Below are positions 10,254 to 19,965 of a DNA stretch of 64,000 bases, piece after piece. The stretch spans positions 286,670,067-286,734,066 of the forward strand of contig OV884056.1 of the NCBI GenBank assembly GCA_930367215.1, given 5' to 3'. Numbering within the stretch: the first letter of the stretch is position 1; each line of letters begins with the position of its first letter. This DNA comes from Pollenia angustigena. Lineage: Eukaryota; Arthropoda; Insecta; Diptera; Polleniidae. The notes below the pieces were generated by a model, which did not search any database, was not told the DNA's origin, and saw only the letters and a program-made list of their open reading frames with translations. A program made the translations under genes and the position numbers.

Positions 10254-10509
10254 GAGGACATTTTTAATTAAGAGAATTGAGGAACTGGTAAATTCTGAAG
10301 TTATTTGTTTTACAGTTGTTTTATTTACAACTTGTTTGTAAGCGCGTTTTTAATATTATTTCGCTTCTTATTAAAAACTTTTATCATTTTGTAAAGCACT
10401 AATTGTACATTTCATGTGCCACATTATTCCCTTATTACGGAGCAGGTTTTTAAGGGAGAATACTAAAAAATAACTGTAACAAAACATTTAGTATGTAAAG
10501 CGTAGCTAA

Positions 10510-11811
10510 TAGAGTTGTCAATTATTCGCCTTTCAGCTTTGTTCGAATAATTCAAATAATTGTTTTTGTTCGTTCGATCCAACGATCAAATCTGAAAAAT
10601 TATTCGATTAATCGATGAGAATAACGAATAAAAAAATTAAAAAAAAAATTAAATTTTTTAAATAAAGGGGTTGCAGACCTTCCATCTTCAGCCAAACTTC
10701 TGCGTACAATTTCTTCTATATAACAACCGCTGTCTGTCTTAATGTTATTTTCCATTGGAACAAGTTCGGCCTTTTTTGATGTCGTTGGATTATCTTATAC
10801 TACATCGTTTTCAATGGTAATATTGTATCACTTATACTATGTTCACACTTGGGTTCTTAAACGCGTTTAAGAAACTCGAACGTGATTAAGTTCTTATCAC
10901 ATCAAAATCGAGGTGATTAACCATATATTGAAGTGCTTTGTTAAGCACTTCAAATTGACATGATTAAAACTCAATCACTTAATTAATCACATCGAATCAA
11001 TCGGTCACCATGAACGTACCCCTCACGTGTACAACTGACCACGATCTCTTTTTAATGTTTTTATTTTTCCTTAAATAATTCAAAAATTTTCACAATTGTA
11101 ATATGTTTAAAATAATCTTCTGATAACTTTGTAAAAGTATTTGTATCCATTTTTAAAGAAATATAAATTTGTTTGTTGTGTTTTTTTAATCAACTGTCAT
11201 CTTTGTCATCTCAAATGTAATGTGAGCGGTTCTGATTAACTTAATCAACATTTTGCTCAAACGCGTTTAAAAACTCAATTGTGAACATAGTTATATATAA
11301 TTTACAAAATATATATGTATAATACAATAACAGCTCTGTATTTTTTAGCCTTTTTTTTATTTCTAAGTTTTTCACCCGAGAGTGAAAGATCCCATTTCTT
11401 GAACATTTTTTGATTTAAAAACAAAACAGCTGTTACAATTGTTGGTCAAAGATTTGTTTAATAAGAGCATAAAATACATTTTTGAAATACTATGAATACT
11501 CAACACGGTTTTTGCTTACTAAACATTGAGAATAATTACAATCAGGACTATATCTACAATATTTTTTAACTTTCCTACATTTTGTATAAAATCGCTTAAA
11601 ACGTATGAGCATAAATCAAATTCTAAGTTATTAGTTCTTATGTCTTTTATTATAAATTTATATTTTAATAAAAAAAAAATTGTTCGATTAATCGACATAA
11701 TTTAATCGATTTATTCGTTATTCGAAAATCGGCATTTTAAAATTATTCGAACAAGAGATTGTTTTTGTTTGATCGATTAATCGAATTATTCTTAATCGGT
11801 TGACAACTCTA
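10510..11811. mobile_element. Non-autonomous hAT element (1302 bp)
   Basis: The terminal inverted repeats are TAGAGTTGTCAA and TTGACAACTCTA. They are flanked by a perfect 8-bp target duplication, GTAGCTAA (10502-10509 and 11812-11819), diagnostic of hAT. Subterminal ATTCGATTAATCGA motifs repeat at both ends. No transposase remains. It carries a nested element at 10837-11290 and lies just downstream of the phosphatase exon 2. Confidence 0.9.
10837..11290. mobile_element. Nested 454-bp MITE
   Basis: Its ends are imperfect inverted repeats of about 29 bases, starting CTATGTTCACACTTGGG and ending CAATTGTGAACATAG; both include TTAAACGCG-type sequence. A 5-bp duplication, TTATA, flanks it (10832-10836, 11291-11295). 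It inserted into the hAT element after that had landed. The superfamily is not assigned. Confidence 0.8.
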
Positions 11812-12111
11812 GTAGCTAACCAGTTTTATATGCGTTGAAAAGGCGCTTTTTGTATCAAAAATTATTGTTTCAAAGTTGGAACTCACCATATAAAATTCAT
11901 GCCTTCTGTAAGCGAAACTCTTCCATTTCTCCGTTACAAACCTGCTTCGTTTGAAGCTCAATTTTGTATTAGGTTGTGATAATTGCGATAATTTCAAAGA
12001 AAATAAGCACGTTTTGATTGCGTTAAATAAATAAATCTATCGGAAGATGTTAACATTTTTGCAAATGGCAACGTAAGTCAATCATATTTGAAATTTGTGA
12101 ACTAAACATCT

Positions 12112-12766
12112 GCAGTATACAAGCAAACTCCGCAAGAGCGTGGAATAATTATGTCAAAAACGAAGAGGAATATGAGCGATGCATTTTTATTTATGCGGTT
12201 TATATAATAAACAAAATTTTTGTAACTGGGGCACTGAACATGCGGATAAGTGATGCAGGAAAAGCTGTTATATTTACACAAAGCCATAGTGTTGTGCGGC
12301 GTTTACGCGGAAGCAGTATTGGGCGATTTGGCATTGCTAGCAAAATTGCCCGATTTTACAATTCCAGACTTTCTTCTTTGTTGCTACTTGAAGTCGCGGG
12401 CTTATGCCAACAAGCCAATATGGTGCAAATTTTATTAAAAAAAAGATAACTTAAAGGCATAACACTACTACACAATGTTGAGAACGCATTTCACAGTGAA
12501 GTGCACTTATTTTCGTTGTGCAATAAAAATCAAAAGTCCTTAGATTGTTGCCAATAAATTGAATATCACATACACTTTGCCAAAAAATTTGTACAATACA
12601 AAACATTGAACAATTATATTGCAAGTGTATGGTCCGTTTTAAGGAGAAATGCGAACAGCTTTCACCGGAAATCGTACGGAAAGTAATGGAAAATGCGAAA
12701 ACACGGGAACAAGTGTTGATACACTGACGGCAGCCACTTGGCGGATATAATCTATTCCACTTGACA
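12112..12766 (+). pseudogene. Mariner/IS630-type transposase relic
   Basis: Scattered family pieces occur in order but in different frames. Near 12115 is KQTPQERGIIM (helix-turn-helix start). At 12340-12430 PDFTIPDFLLCCYLKSRAYA matches the 'PDLTPxDFFLWGYLKSRVY' C-terminal motif. Near 12660-12765 are LSPEIVRKVMENAKTREQV and then DGSHLADIIYST plus a stop, the usual end of these transposases. Stops and frameshifts separate the pieces and most of the catalytic domain is lost. About 200 unrelated bases interrupt it at 12440-12640. Confidence 0.7.
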
Positions 12767-13438
12767 GAAAAGATTGTAAAGGTCCAAATAAAGATTTCTA
12801 TCACTCACAATATTTTTTTTTTATTTACTAAAAAAGTAGATTAATAACCTTCACCAAAGGTGAAAAATATATACTTTCAGCTCATTATTGGTTAATATAC
12901 CCGAGAATGTTTTGGTATTAAAATTTTTGTGAACGTACATGAACGAACTTAAAAGTTATTAGTATTTTAATGAAAGTGAAAATTATTGTTTTGTGTCGCA
13001 TACGCCACTTTTCTAAATTTATTTCTAAAAAGTTGATTTTTGTGCTGCATACGTATTCTTATTGCTGTGTATTGAGTTGTTGATATTTTATTTTGCTTCT
13101 GCTTAAATTCCTTTTTTGTCTTACGGCAATGAAGCAAAGCAAGAGTGAAATTTATTTTGTACGTTTTTGTATGAAGAGCTTGCAGCATTCACCAAACATT
13201 GGCGTGTAGAGCAACACAATACTAATTAAATTTTAAAATAGTTGATATGGAGCAAAATTCATCTTAAATATCTCAGAAATAATAATTATGACCTAAAATT
13301 CCTTCTGATGATTCAAGTTAATATTTATAAAAAGTTTTGAAATTTTCAGAACTTTAAGAAGCGTTAAGTTTCCAGAAAATCTTTCTTTATTGTTTTATTT
13401 GCCGCATAAATGTCTTATCGAGGTCGCAAAAATTCTAA
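12767..13438. other. No feature recognised
   Basis: AT-rich sequence between the mariner relic and the phosphatase C-terminal fragment. I looked for the missing phosphatase exon (a 'TADHSH'-type segment) here and did not find it. Confidence 0.4.
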
Positions 13439-13741
13439 AAATATATTAAAGAGTCTAATCAATTTCTTCCACTCTTATTGTCCACAAAACATTACTGGTC
13501 TCATTTCTTGCAATTTAATCATAAATCTCTTTCTAGTTTTACCTCCAACAACACCGTACTGCTTACTGTATTCCTGGATTTGAATCATACCTTTGATTCT
13601 CCCAATGACATTTTACTCTATGCCATTGGGCCCAAATCCTATCTATTCCATGGTGTCCACGAAGAAACTTATATGGCTCACGTTATCTCATACTATCTAA
13701 AAATGGGGATTTTTCGCTCGCCAACAAATAAGAAAAAATAA
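13439..13741 (+). pseudogene. Alkaline phosphatase C-terminal fragment
   Basis: An open frame of about 100 codons ends at a stop at 13739-13741. Its second half, NDILLYAIGPKSYLFHGVHE followed by ETYMAHVISYYLKMG, matches the family C-terminus 'EDVxVYAxGPMAHLFHGVHEQNYxxHVMAYAxCIG'. It lies 3.2 kb downstream of exon 2 in the same orientation and is probably the last exon of the same gene. The 'DTLIxVTADHSH' exon that should precede it was not found, and the acceptors visible just upstream do not match the phase left by the 10249 donor. It is therefore a stranded exon of a broken gene or part of a gene with an unseen exon. Confidence 0.7.
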
Positions 13742-13855
13742 ATTTAATTCATTAACGAAATGTAATTTATTTAAATTTTTAAATGTAAATTTTAATTTAA
13801 TATTTGGCTAACAATAATAATTTTCAATAAATAATCTTAACTACAGAATATTTTT

Positions 13856-13858
<3 letters not shown>

Positions 13859-13908
<50 letters not shown>

Positions 13909-13909
13909 A
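13859..13909. repeat. (TC)n microsatellite
   Basis: An almost pure TC repeat of about 44 bases that decays into CACTCTCAC. On the - strand it is a GA repeat starting within a few bases of the TAA at 13912 that closes the nerfin-1 extension, so it would lie in that gene's 3' UTR. A - strand AATAAA (complement at 13766-13771) lies beyond it. Confidence 0.95.
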
Positions 13910-13911
13910 CT

Positions 13912-14160
13912 TTAAACATCTTCCAAATCTGAACGGTTACTAGAATTTGTTGAAACGTGGCTGGCATTTGGCAGCCAATTAAATGTTGAAATGGGTGGTA
14001 AATTTGTATTGGAATTAGTTGTGGGACTAGAGTGAGACAGCACGGATGACGCCGCCGCTGCTGATAGTGGATTGACTGCGGTAATTTCTTGGCTTATTGA
14101 AGTGGTCGCTGTAACCGTTGATGTTAGAGCTATTCTGGGTACAGGACGTAAAATATTTTG
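13912..14160 (-). CDS. Putative stop-codon readthrough extension of nerfin-1
   Basis: Downstream of the TGA at 14163-14161 the same frame continues for 82 codons to a TAA (13914-13912). The peptide starts QNILRPVPRIALTSTVTATT, runs through Ser/Thr/Asn/Pro/Ala-rich sequence with an Ala4 run, and ends SNRSDLEDV. It resembles the low-complexity coding sequence just before the stop, not the AT-rich non-coding DNA around it. The stop context is TGA-C, the leakiest known in insects, and fly neural transcription factors are over-represented among readthrough genes. The alternatives are a recent nonsense change that truncated the protein, or a sequencing error. A GT...AG pair spanning the stop is only 35 bases apart and would shift the frame, so splicing is an unlikely explanation. 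Confidence 0.65.
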   Translation of the reverse strand, partial: QNILRPVPRIALTSTVTATTSISQEITAVNPLSAAAASSVLSHSSPTTNSNTNLPPISTFNWLPNASHVSTNSSNRSDLEDV

Positions 14161-14575
14161 TCATTTTACCGGTAGCGGAACTATGGGTGAAGGCACCACT
14201 GGTCTGTTAATGAAACTACCAGCAACATTACTCAAATTACGCAAATGATTGGCTTGGACATATTGAAAGGCCGACGAACGTTCTAATTGTTGTGATAGAT
14301 AAAATTCACCCAAAGTATAGAAACGTCTATGATCGAATGGTGTGGAAAATGGGAAACCTGTAAATCGTGTTGGATAGGGACGTGGATGTTGTAAAGCGGG
14401 ATACAAGGGATTTGGTTGTAGTCTGGTTGTTGGGGGTACAGATGAATGGTTTAAATGAGCGGTAGAAGGCTGGTAGGATGCTGCTGATGATGATGCAGAA
14501 TTTTTAAAAATATCCAACGATTTGAGATTTTCTAACATTTGATGTGAGGCCTGATGTTTTTTGAGATATGCGTGT
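14161..14575 (-). CDS. nerfin-1: nerfin-1, exon 3 (end of third zinc finger and C-terminus)
   Basis: The acceptor is TTTTTATTTTTAG at 14576-14588. Exon 3 completes an Arg codon split with exon 2 (phase 2) and continues RHAYLKKHQASHQ, which supplies the histidines of the third C2H2 finger (C-x2-C-x12-H-x3-H). The rest is a low-complexity region rich in Ser, Pro, Tyr and Phe (MLENLKSLDIF, then PNPLYPALQHPRPYP and FHxxRFYTLGEFYLSQQLE-type segments). It ends PLPVK and a TGA followed by C. Confidence 0.85.
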
Positions 14576-14642
14576 CTAAAAATAAAAATGTAAAAACCAA
14601 TTTAAATGTTTTGGGTTAATTAAAAGGTTTGTTGTAAATTAC

Positions 14643-14845
14643 CTTCGAAATGTTTTGCCACACTGACTGCAAGGAAATATTCCATCAACTCCATCATCTA
14701 CTGCAGTTTTATCAGTGTTATTTGATGTTGTTTGTGGGTGACGTTCTGCAAGTGTTCGTTTCTTGGATTGACTATTGGCTAACAACTCCGATTTGGGTTT
14801 ATGCCAACGACGATGTGAAGCTAAATTTGCTGGACAATTGAATAC
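14643..14845 (-). CDS. nerfin-1: nerfin-1, exon 2 (zinc fingers 2 and 3)
   Basis: The exon spans 203 bases between an acceptor TTCCCTTTAG and a donor AAG|GTAATT. It begins VFNCPANLASHRRWHKPK, the signature second half of INSM/Nerfin finger 2 and almost invariant across the family. The Cys pair of that finger lies in exon 1, so the long intron splits the finger. A linker rich in Ser, Asp and Asn follows, then FPCSQCGKTFRR, the Cys half of finger 3. The 67-base intron 2 separates it from exon 3. Confidence 0.9.
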
Positions 14846-15700
14846 CTAAAGGGAATTAAAGAAAAATTTAACTAAATAATTGATAGAATAAAATAAAGTT
14901 TTTAATTGGTTTTTTAACTGCTTAAAAATTTTTCTGAACTTTAGCAATGTTTAACCTAAACAACTAATAAGATAATTTGTTTGCTCTAAGTCAATATCTA
15001 GATTAATACAATACATACGTGATACCGAAAATAAAACAATTTTTAAGATATTCGATGGATCATGAAGTATTTACTTAGGTTTACGAAAAAAATAAGAACA
15101 TAATTAGAAACAATTTAATACAATGTATCTGTTGTGGCCGACCACATCCAACTAGATCGTATATGAATTTTGCCAGTATTTGAACGTGTGCTTTAGAAAA
15201 ATCGAGCTTAACTTGTCAATGAAAATAATGAAGGCATTAGGGCTCCTAAAAAATTTGTCAGTAATAAATTTCGAGAAAATCAAATTGTAGATTAAGAAAA
15301 TCTGGTACATATTGATTTTTTTAGCAAAACTGAAACAAATCCGCTGATGAAGGCCACTACCAAAAGAAAGCTTGTTCTTAACGACTATGTAAACAAACAA
15401 AACTGTCGCATATGGAGTGGTTCCAACACATAAATGCTGCAGGAAGGGGAATTGCACCCAATTCGCGTCACAGTGTGGTTGCAGTCTCATCATGCTGTAT
15501 TTCTTTGAACAAAACTGACACAGCATTACGGTTTACCGGAGACCGTTACATGATTTTTTTTTTTTTTTTTACTTTCAACTCTGAATGGTTTTAACAAGAT
15601 GATGGCTGCAACTGCACGCACAGCTCAGCCGGTTATGGCCGAATTACGCCGAATAAATTTCTTAAGATGCTCATTTCAATTATCGTTAATACAAATTTAA
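14846..15700. other. First part of nerfin-1 intron 1, no gene recognised
   Basis: Intron 1 runs 14846-19965. This first part is AT-rich. A short open frame on the - strand near 15400-15526 shows no match I recognise, and a T-run lies at 15556. Confidence 0.5.
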
Positions 15701-15719
15701 CTATATTTAATACTATTGA

Positions 15720-16410
15720 TAAACTGAAATTTATTGTTGATGGGATAAGCTATTCCTATGCGCATTTCACTGGTTACTTATGCCAGATCGTCGGAAACTT
15801 CATCCAAAGATTTTAGAAAAACTAAAGATATGATGCAAATAAAACTGTTAAGCGAATAAAAATTATAAACCCCAGTTTTACTTTTAATCAATGCTAACAC
15901 AAAAACAACAACAATAAACAGTAAATTTACCATTTCTTAGAGTCCCGACTACAATTGATTGATTTTTTGTCAACTCTAAATGTAGTTGTAATGCCCGTAA
16001 TTTCTACTAAAAAGGCATCTAGCTATGCATAGTAATCTATGGTGTAAAAGCTGCCATATTTTAAAAGAAAACTGAAGGTTTAAACACGTTGAAATAGTTA
16101 AATGTAACTGTTAGGTTCGAACACGACCAGCCTTATTTTTGTAGAAATTACGTGCATAAGTAGGTAAAGGAAAAACAGAAATAAAAACAAATTACTTCAT
16201 TTTATTTTGTCTGTTCGGTTTTATTTACAATGCCACATGCATATTAGTTATCAAAGTTTTTCTTGGGATTATTGTTGTTGTTTTTCTTTCACCTTTGATA
16301 TTGTTACAAGTAAGACTGGGGCTTATAATTCTTATTCGCTTAACATTTTTATTTATATAATATCTCTAGTTTTTCTAAAATCTTTGGATGATTCTTTAAA
16401 ATTTCATCTC
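15720..16410. repeat. Foldback-type repeat, family A
   Basis: The left end holds TTGTTGATGGGATAAGCTAT and AGATTTTAGAAAAACTAAAG. The right end carries the inverted AGACTGGGGCTTATAATTC matching ATTATAAACCCCAGTTTTAC on the left, and TCTAGTTTTTCTAAAATCTT. Other copies of the TGATGGGATAAGCTATTCC module lie at 46545-46710 (-), three times at 54440-55574 (+) and at 62985-63178 (-), so it is a dispersed family. Confidence 0.75.
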
Positions 16411-16421
16411 ACAATAGAAGA

Positions 16422-16689
16422 ACATGTGAGTAGGTGAGTTTCAAAACTCGTTCGTTACAAAATTAAAAGTTTGAAATGAAAAATGATTCTCACAGTTCTT
16501 TTGGTGCTTTCTGAGAAGAAATATGCAGATTGTATTAATGCATGTCCTTGGAAAAACATGGACGAGGACATGGATTGACACAATAAGTATACTTCTTCAC
16601 AAAAATCGGCACAAGAGCAGTTAGAGTAAATTTTCATTTCGTATTTTTAATTTTGTAACGAACGAGTTTTGCAACTCACCTACTCATGT
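16422..16689. repeat. 268-bp foldback element in nerfin-1 intron
   Basis: The ends form an inverted repeat of about 45 bases: ACATGTGAGTAGGTGAGTTT with ACTCGTTCGTTACAAAATTA on the left, and its reverse complement with one or two changes at 16645-16689. Confidence 0.85.
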
Positions 16690-16965
16690 ATATGTCATAA
16701 AGGTAAAGGTGTTTGAAAAATTTAATCCCCCGGGGGCTAAGGTTTGCGTCTTGAGTTAGCATTTATCTTAAACGTAGCACTTTTACAGATATCTTGTGTT
16801 CATATGGGGACTAAGGGACTTGGGAAATCGCTAAATAATCTCTCCTGTCCAGATCCCAAGACCCCTTCGGCGACCATGGGGATACACAACTTAAAAATAT
16901 TGGATTTAGAGAGGATTTTTAAATCTTAGACCTTATTAGACCTTAGCCGATTTATATATAATTCT

Positions 16966-17211
16966 GGGGCCTAATTCTTGCAGTCGTGATCGAGTACCTT
17001 CTCGATTCGAAAGCAATTTTATTTCTAATTCTTTCAGTCGATACTGAACGAATCGAAATTATTTTTTTAGTATTGTGAAACTCAATTTATGGCTTCACAA
17101 TAGTGAAAAAATATGTAATTCCGATTCGTTCAATATTGACTGAAATAATTAGATATTAAATTGCTTTCGGATTGAGAAGCTACTCGATCACGACTGCCAG
17201 AATCAGGCCCC
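16966..17211. repeat. 246-bp hairpin MITE in nerfin-1 intron
   Basis: The left end GGGGCCTAATTCTTGCAGTC, followed by GTGATCGAGTA and TTCTCGATTCGAAAGCAAT, pairs with the right end through ATTGCTTTCGGATTGAGAAG, TACTCGATCACGACTGCCAG and AATCAGGCCCC. Confidence 0.85.
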
Positions 17212-17967
17212 TGCTTTTCATAAAAATTAAGCGCCCATTTTCTTTTTCACATACATGTTACAATAAACCAGGTCGATCACAATACAAAATAAAATAATTT
17301 GTACCAGTCAAGCATTAAACAATGACATGTGATACGATGAGCTCGGACTTTAAATGGCGACTTATAAAATAAAAGTCAAAAAGTGCTGTATTTGGGGCGT
17401 GGTAAATTTGTTTTTTAATTTCTATAAAGTTCATTTGTATACCTTTAAGTCTATGGCGTGACTGGTGCAAATTTTTTTATTTTGTATTGGGATCGACCTA
17501 AAATAAGGTGGGTATATTAAAAACTTAGTTTTAGACGGAATTTCTTGGCACGTGCAAAACATTGGACATTAGGAGGATGCATCCTAGCTGAAACAATTAG
17601 CGCTCATAAATTGATAAAATTCACCAAAGGCAAAAATGAAGCCACAATCATTGATATTCCTTTCATTGTAGAGCGTGACTGATCCAATTTTTTATTTTGT
17701 ATTGGAATCGCTTTGGTTTATTATCATGTATGTGAAACAGAAAAAGGGGGTAGATTTTGAGGAGTGAATGTTAAAAGCTAAGTTTTAGAGGAACTTTCTT
17801 GGCACGTGCAAAAAATTTGTTCGTAAAGCGGAAGAATCCGAAATGACAGAGGAAAGGCCAAAAATTTTATGTCGGATGCAAAAAACATTAAAGACAAAAA
17901 TTAAGCCATAGTCAAGACATGATGAACAACGATAAGCGATATGACGAGATCGGACTTTAAATGGCTA

Positions 17968-18768
17968 TGGGTGATTTTTTAAAAGCTATAGGAAAGTTTA
18001 AAAAAAGAAACAAATAAAATTCAGAAAAATGCATGAAATCTTTATTTGAATCGATAGTACGGTCCATATAATTTAATGTTTGAAGATTATTTCATGCAAA
18101 TGTTGACCGTGACTGCGCCTCAAATGGTCCATCCGCTTAGTTCAATTTTGGCATACTCTTTCCAACATTTTGGCCGGTATCTCATGAATAAATGCTTCAA
18201 TATTGTCTTCCAATGCGTCAATACGAGCTTTAACATAGCCCCACAAAAAATTGTCTAAAGGCGTTAAATCGCACGATCTAGGCGGCCAATTGACCGGTCC
18301 CGTTGGCGAAAAAAAAATGTTCACCGAACTCGCCTCTCAATAAGTCCATTGGTAAGCGTGCTGTGTGGCATGTGGCAAAGTCTTGTTGAAACCACATGTC
18401 CTGCAAGTCAAGCCCTTGCATTTTGGGCAAAAAAAAGTTGGATATCATCTCACGGTAGCGCTCACCATTCACAGTTACGTTACGATTCGCATCATCTTTG
18501 AAGAAGTACGATGATGCTTATTAACGTACCCATTGAGCCAAAAATGAGCTTCGTCGCTTAACACAAGAAGCGCGCGATAAACTTTCTTAACAGAGCACGC
18601 ATTTTGATACTAAAATTCATTAATTTGCAAGCGTTGTTCGTTTGTAAGACGATTCATGGTTAAATTATAGACCAAACTGAAGATGTTTGACAGTGAAAGA
18701 AAACTCGAAACGTGCATCATCTGTTTAAACCAGTGTTGCCAAAAACATAATAGCTAAATAATCACCCG
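17968..18768 (-). mobile_element. Mariner-superfamily element with internal deletion
   Basis: The ends are inverted: TGGGTGATTTTTTAAAAGCT at 17968 and AGCTAAATAATCACCC ending near 18767. A transposase relic (18073-18657) lies on the - strand between them. At about 800 bp it is shorter than a full-length copy. Confidence 0.75.
18073..18657 (-). pseudogene. Mariner/IS630-like transposase relic
   Basis: Read on the - strand, the relic begins MNRLTNEQRLQINEF. It jumps over a deletion to LLVLSDEAHFWLNGYVNK (first catalytic Asp) and continues VNGERYREMISNFFLPKMQ. Then come MWFQQDFATCHTA (the family's WFQQDGATCHTA, Gly to Phe), WPPRSCDLTPLDNFLWGYVK, EIPAKMLERVCQN and a C-terminus HLHEIIFKH with a stop. 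A Trp-to-stop change (QN*TKR) and frameshifts are visible, so it is dead. Confidence 0.9.
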
Positions 18769-19109
18769 ATATTAAAATCCAAAAGTGCTGTATTTTGTTG
18801 TGGGGCAAAACATTTCTTTGCTGATTTAGAAACATCATTGACAAATCTTTTATTGTAGGGAGTGACTGGCATAACTTTTTTTTTTGTATTGAGGACGACC
18901 CGTTCTAGTATATACCTGAATTAGCATGGGTGATGCATTCATCCCTCTCCTTTCAACCTGATCTAACCTTTTGTAAGTTTTATGCAAATTAGGGATTTAT
19001 TAAATGCAATTTTAATTGATCTCATGTTTATCCTTAACTTATTCTTTATTGTTATAAGTTATTCAAATAAGGATACATGAATTTACTATAAAGTCTACAT
19101 AGATAATTG

Positions 19110-19252
19110 GTCTGGGTTCACACTATGAAAGTTTTCTTTCAGAAAGTCTGAGTTTATTGGTGAGAGGGGAGAGAATAAAAGCATGTTCTCTTCCCCTCTC
19201 ACCAATAAACTCGGACTTTCTGAAAGAAAACTTTCATAGTGTGATCCCAGAC
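19110..19252. repeat. 143-bp hairpin MITE, copy 1
   Basis: A near-perfect palindrome: the left arm GTCTGGGTTCACACTATGAA and CTTTCTGAAAGTC-type sequence pairs with the right arm ending TTTCATAGTGTGATCCCAGAC. The loop is near AAAAGCATGTTC. A second copy is at 57711-57849. Confidence 0.9.
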
Positions 19253-19965
19253 TTATCGATGTAAAAATGAAAACCTCAATTACACAGTGCAACACTAAGA
19301 AAACCCCATTTGGGTAAAGAATAACTTTTTTTTTTAATTGCTAATAACCCTGCAGAAGTCATACGAATGTGTGACAAAATATTTAGTTATATTGTTAGCT
19401 AAAATGCAAAAAGGCGTAACTAACAAATATAAAATTTAACAGTAGAAGCAAAAAACTTTGTAAAATTGAAAACTTTAAATGTTTAAATGTAAGAAAAACA
19501 TGCATTGATAAGTCGTTCATTAAATTCTTCAAACAATTTTCAAAGAAACTCATTTGATTTTATTTTGTTAGAAAAAAATGTGTAATGACGTCGTTTTGTT
19601 TGTTTCAAGTAAACACACTTGTAGTTACGTTCCTTTGATTTTTGTTAATAAAAGCGTCATTTTTGATCGCAGAAGTGTAAGATTTTGTCAAGACATGTAG
19701 TTTAATGGCATTCATAATAATCAATCAAAAACTCGATTTTGAATTTTTTGTTCGTTAAGCCTTTTTGAATTTTAGCTAACGATATATATAAAAATTGCCT
19801 CAAGCTTAAAACAAAACGAATAAAAAAATGTATATCATAAAGGTCGAATAAAAGACAATCAATGTAAACATTTTTAGTAGCTTTTTCAAACTTACACACT
19901 TTTGTATACGAAAAATCAATCGCATATTTGTAAGCTTAACAAAACAAAATAGTAATCAAACATAC

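Noticed and set aside
12240..12449. Independent small + strand gene
   Set aside because: The overlapping frame reads as a mariner transposase fragment; this frame is its shadow.
14146..14170. A mini-intron removing the nerfin-1 stop
   Set aside because: The GT...AG pair spans only 35 bases, below workable fly intron size, and its removal would shift the frame.
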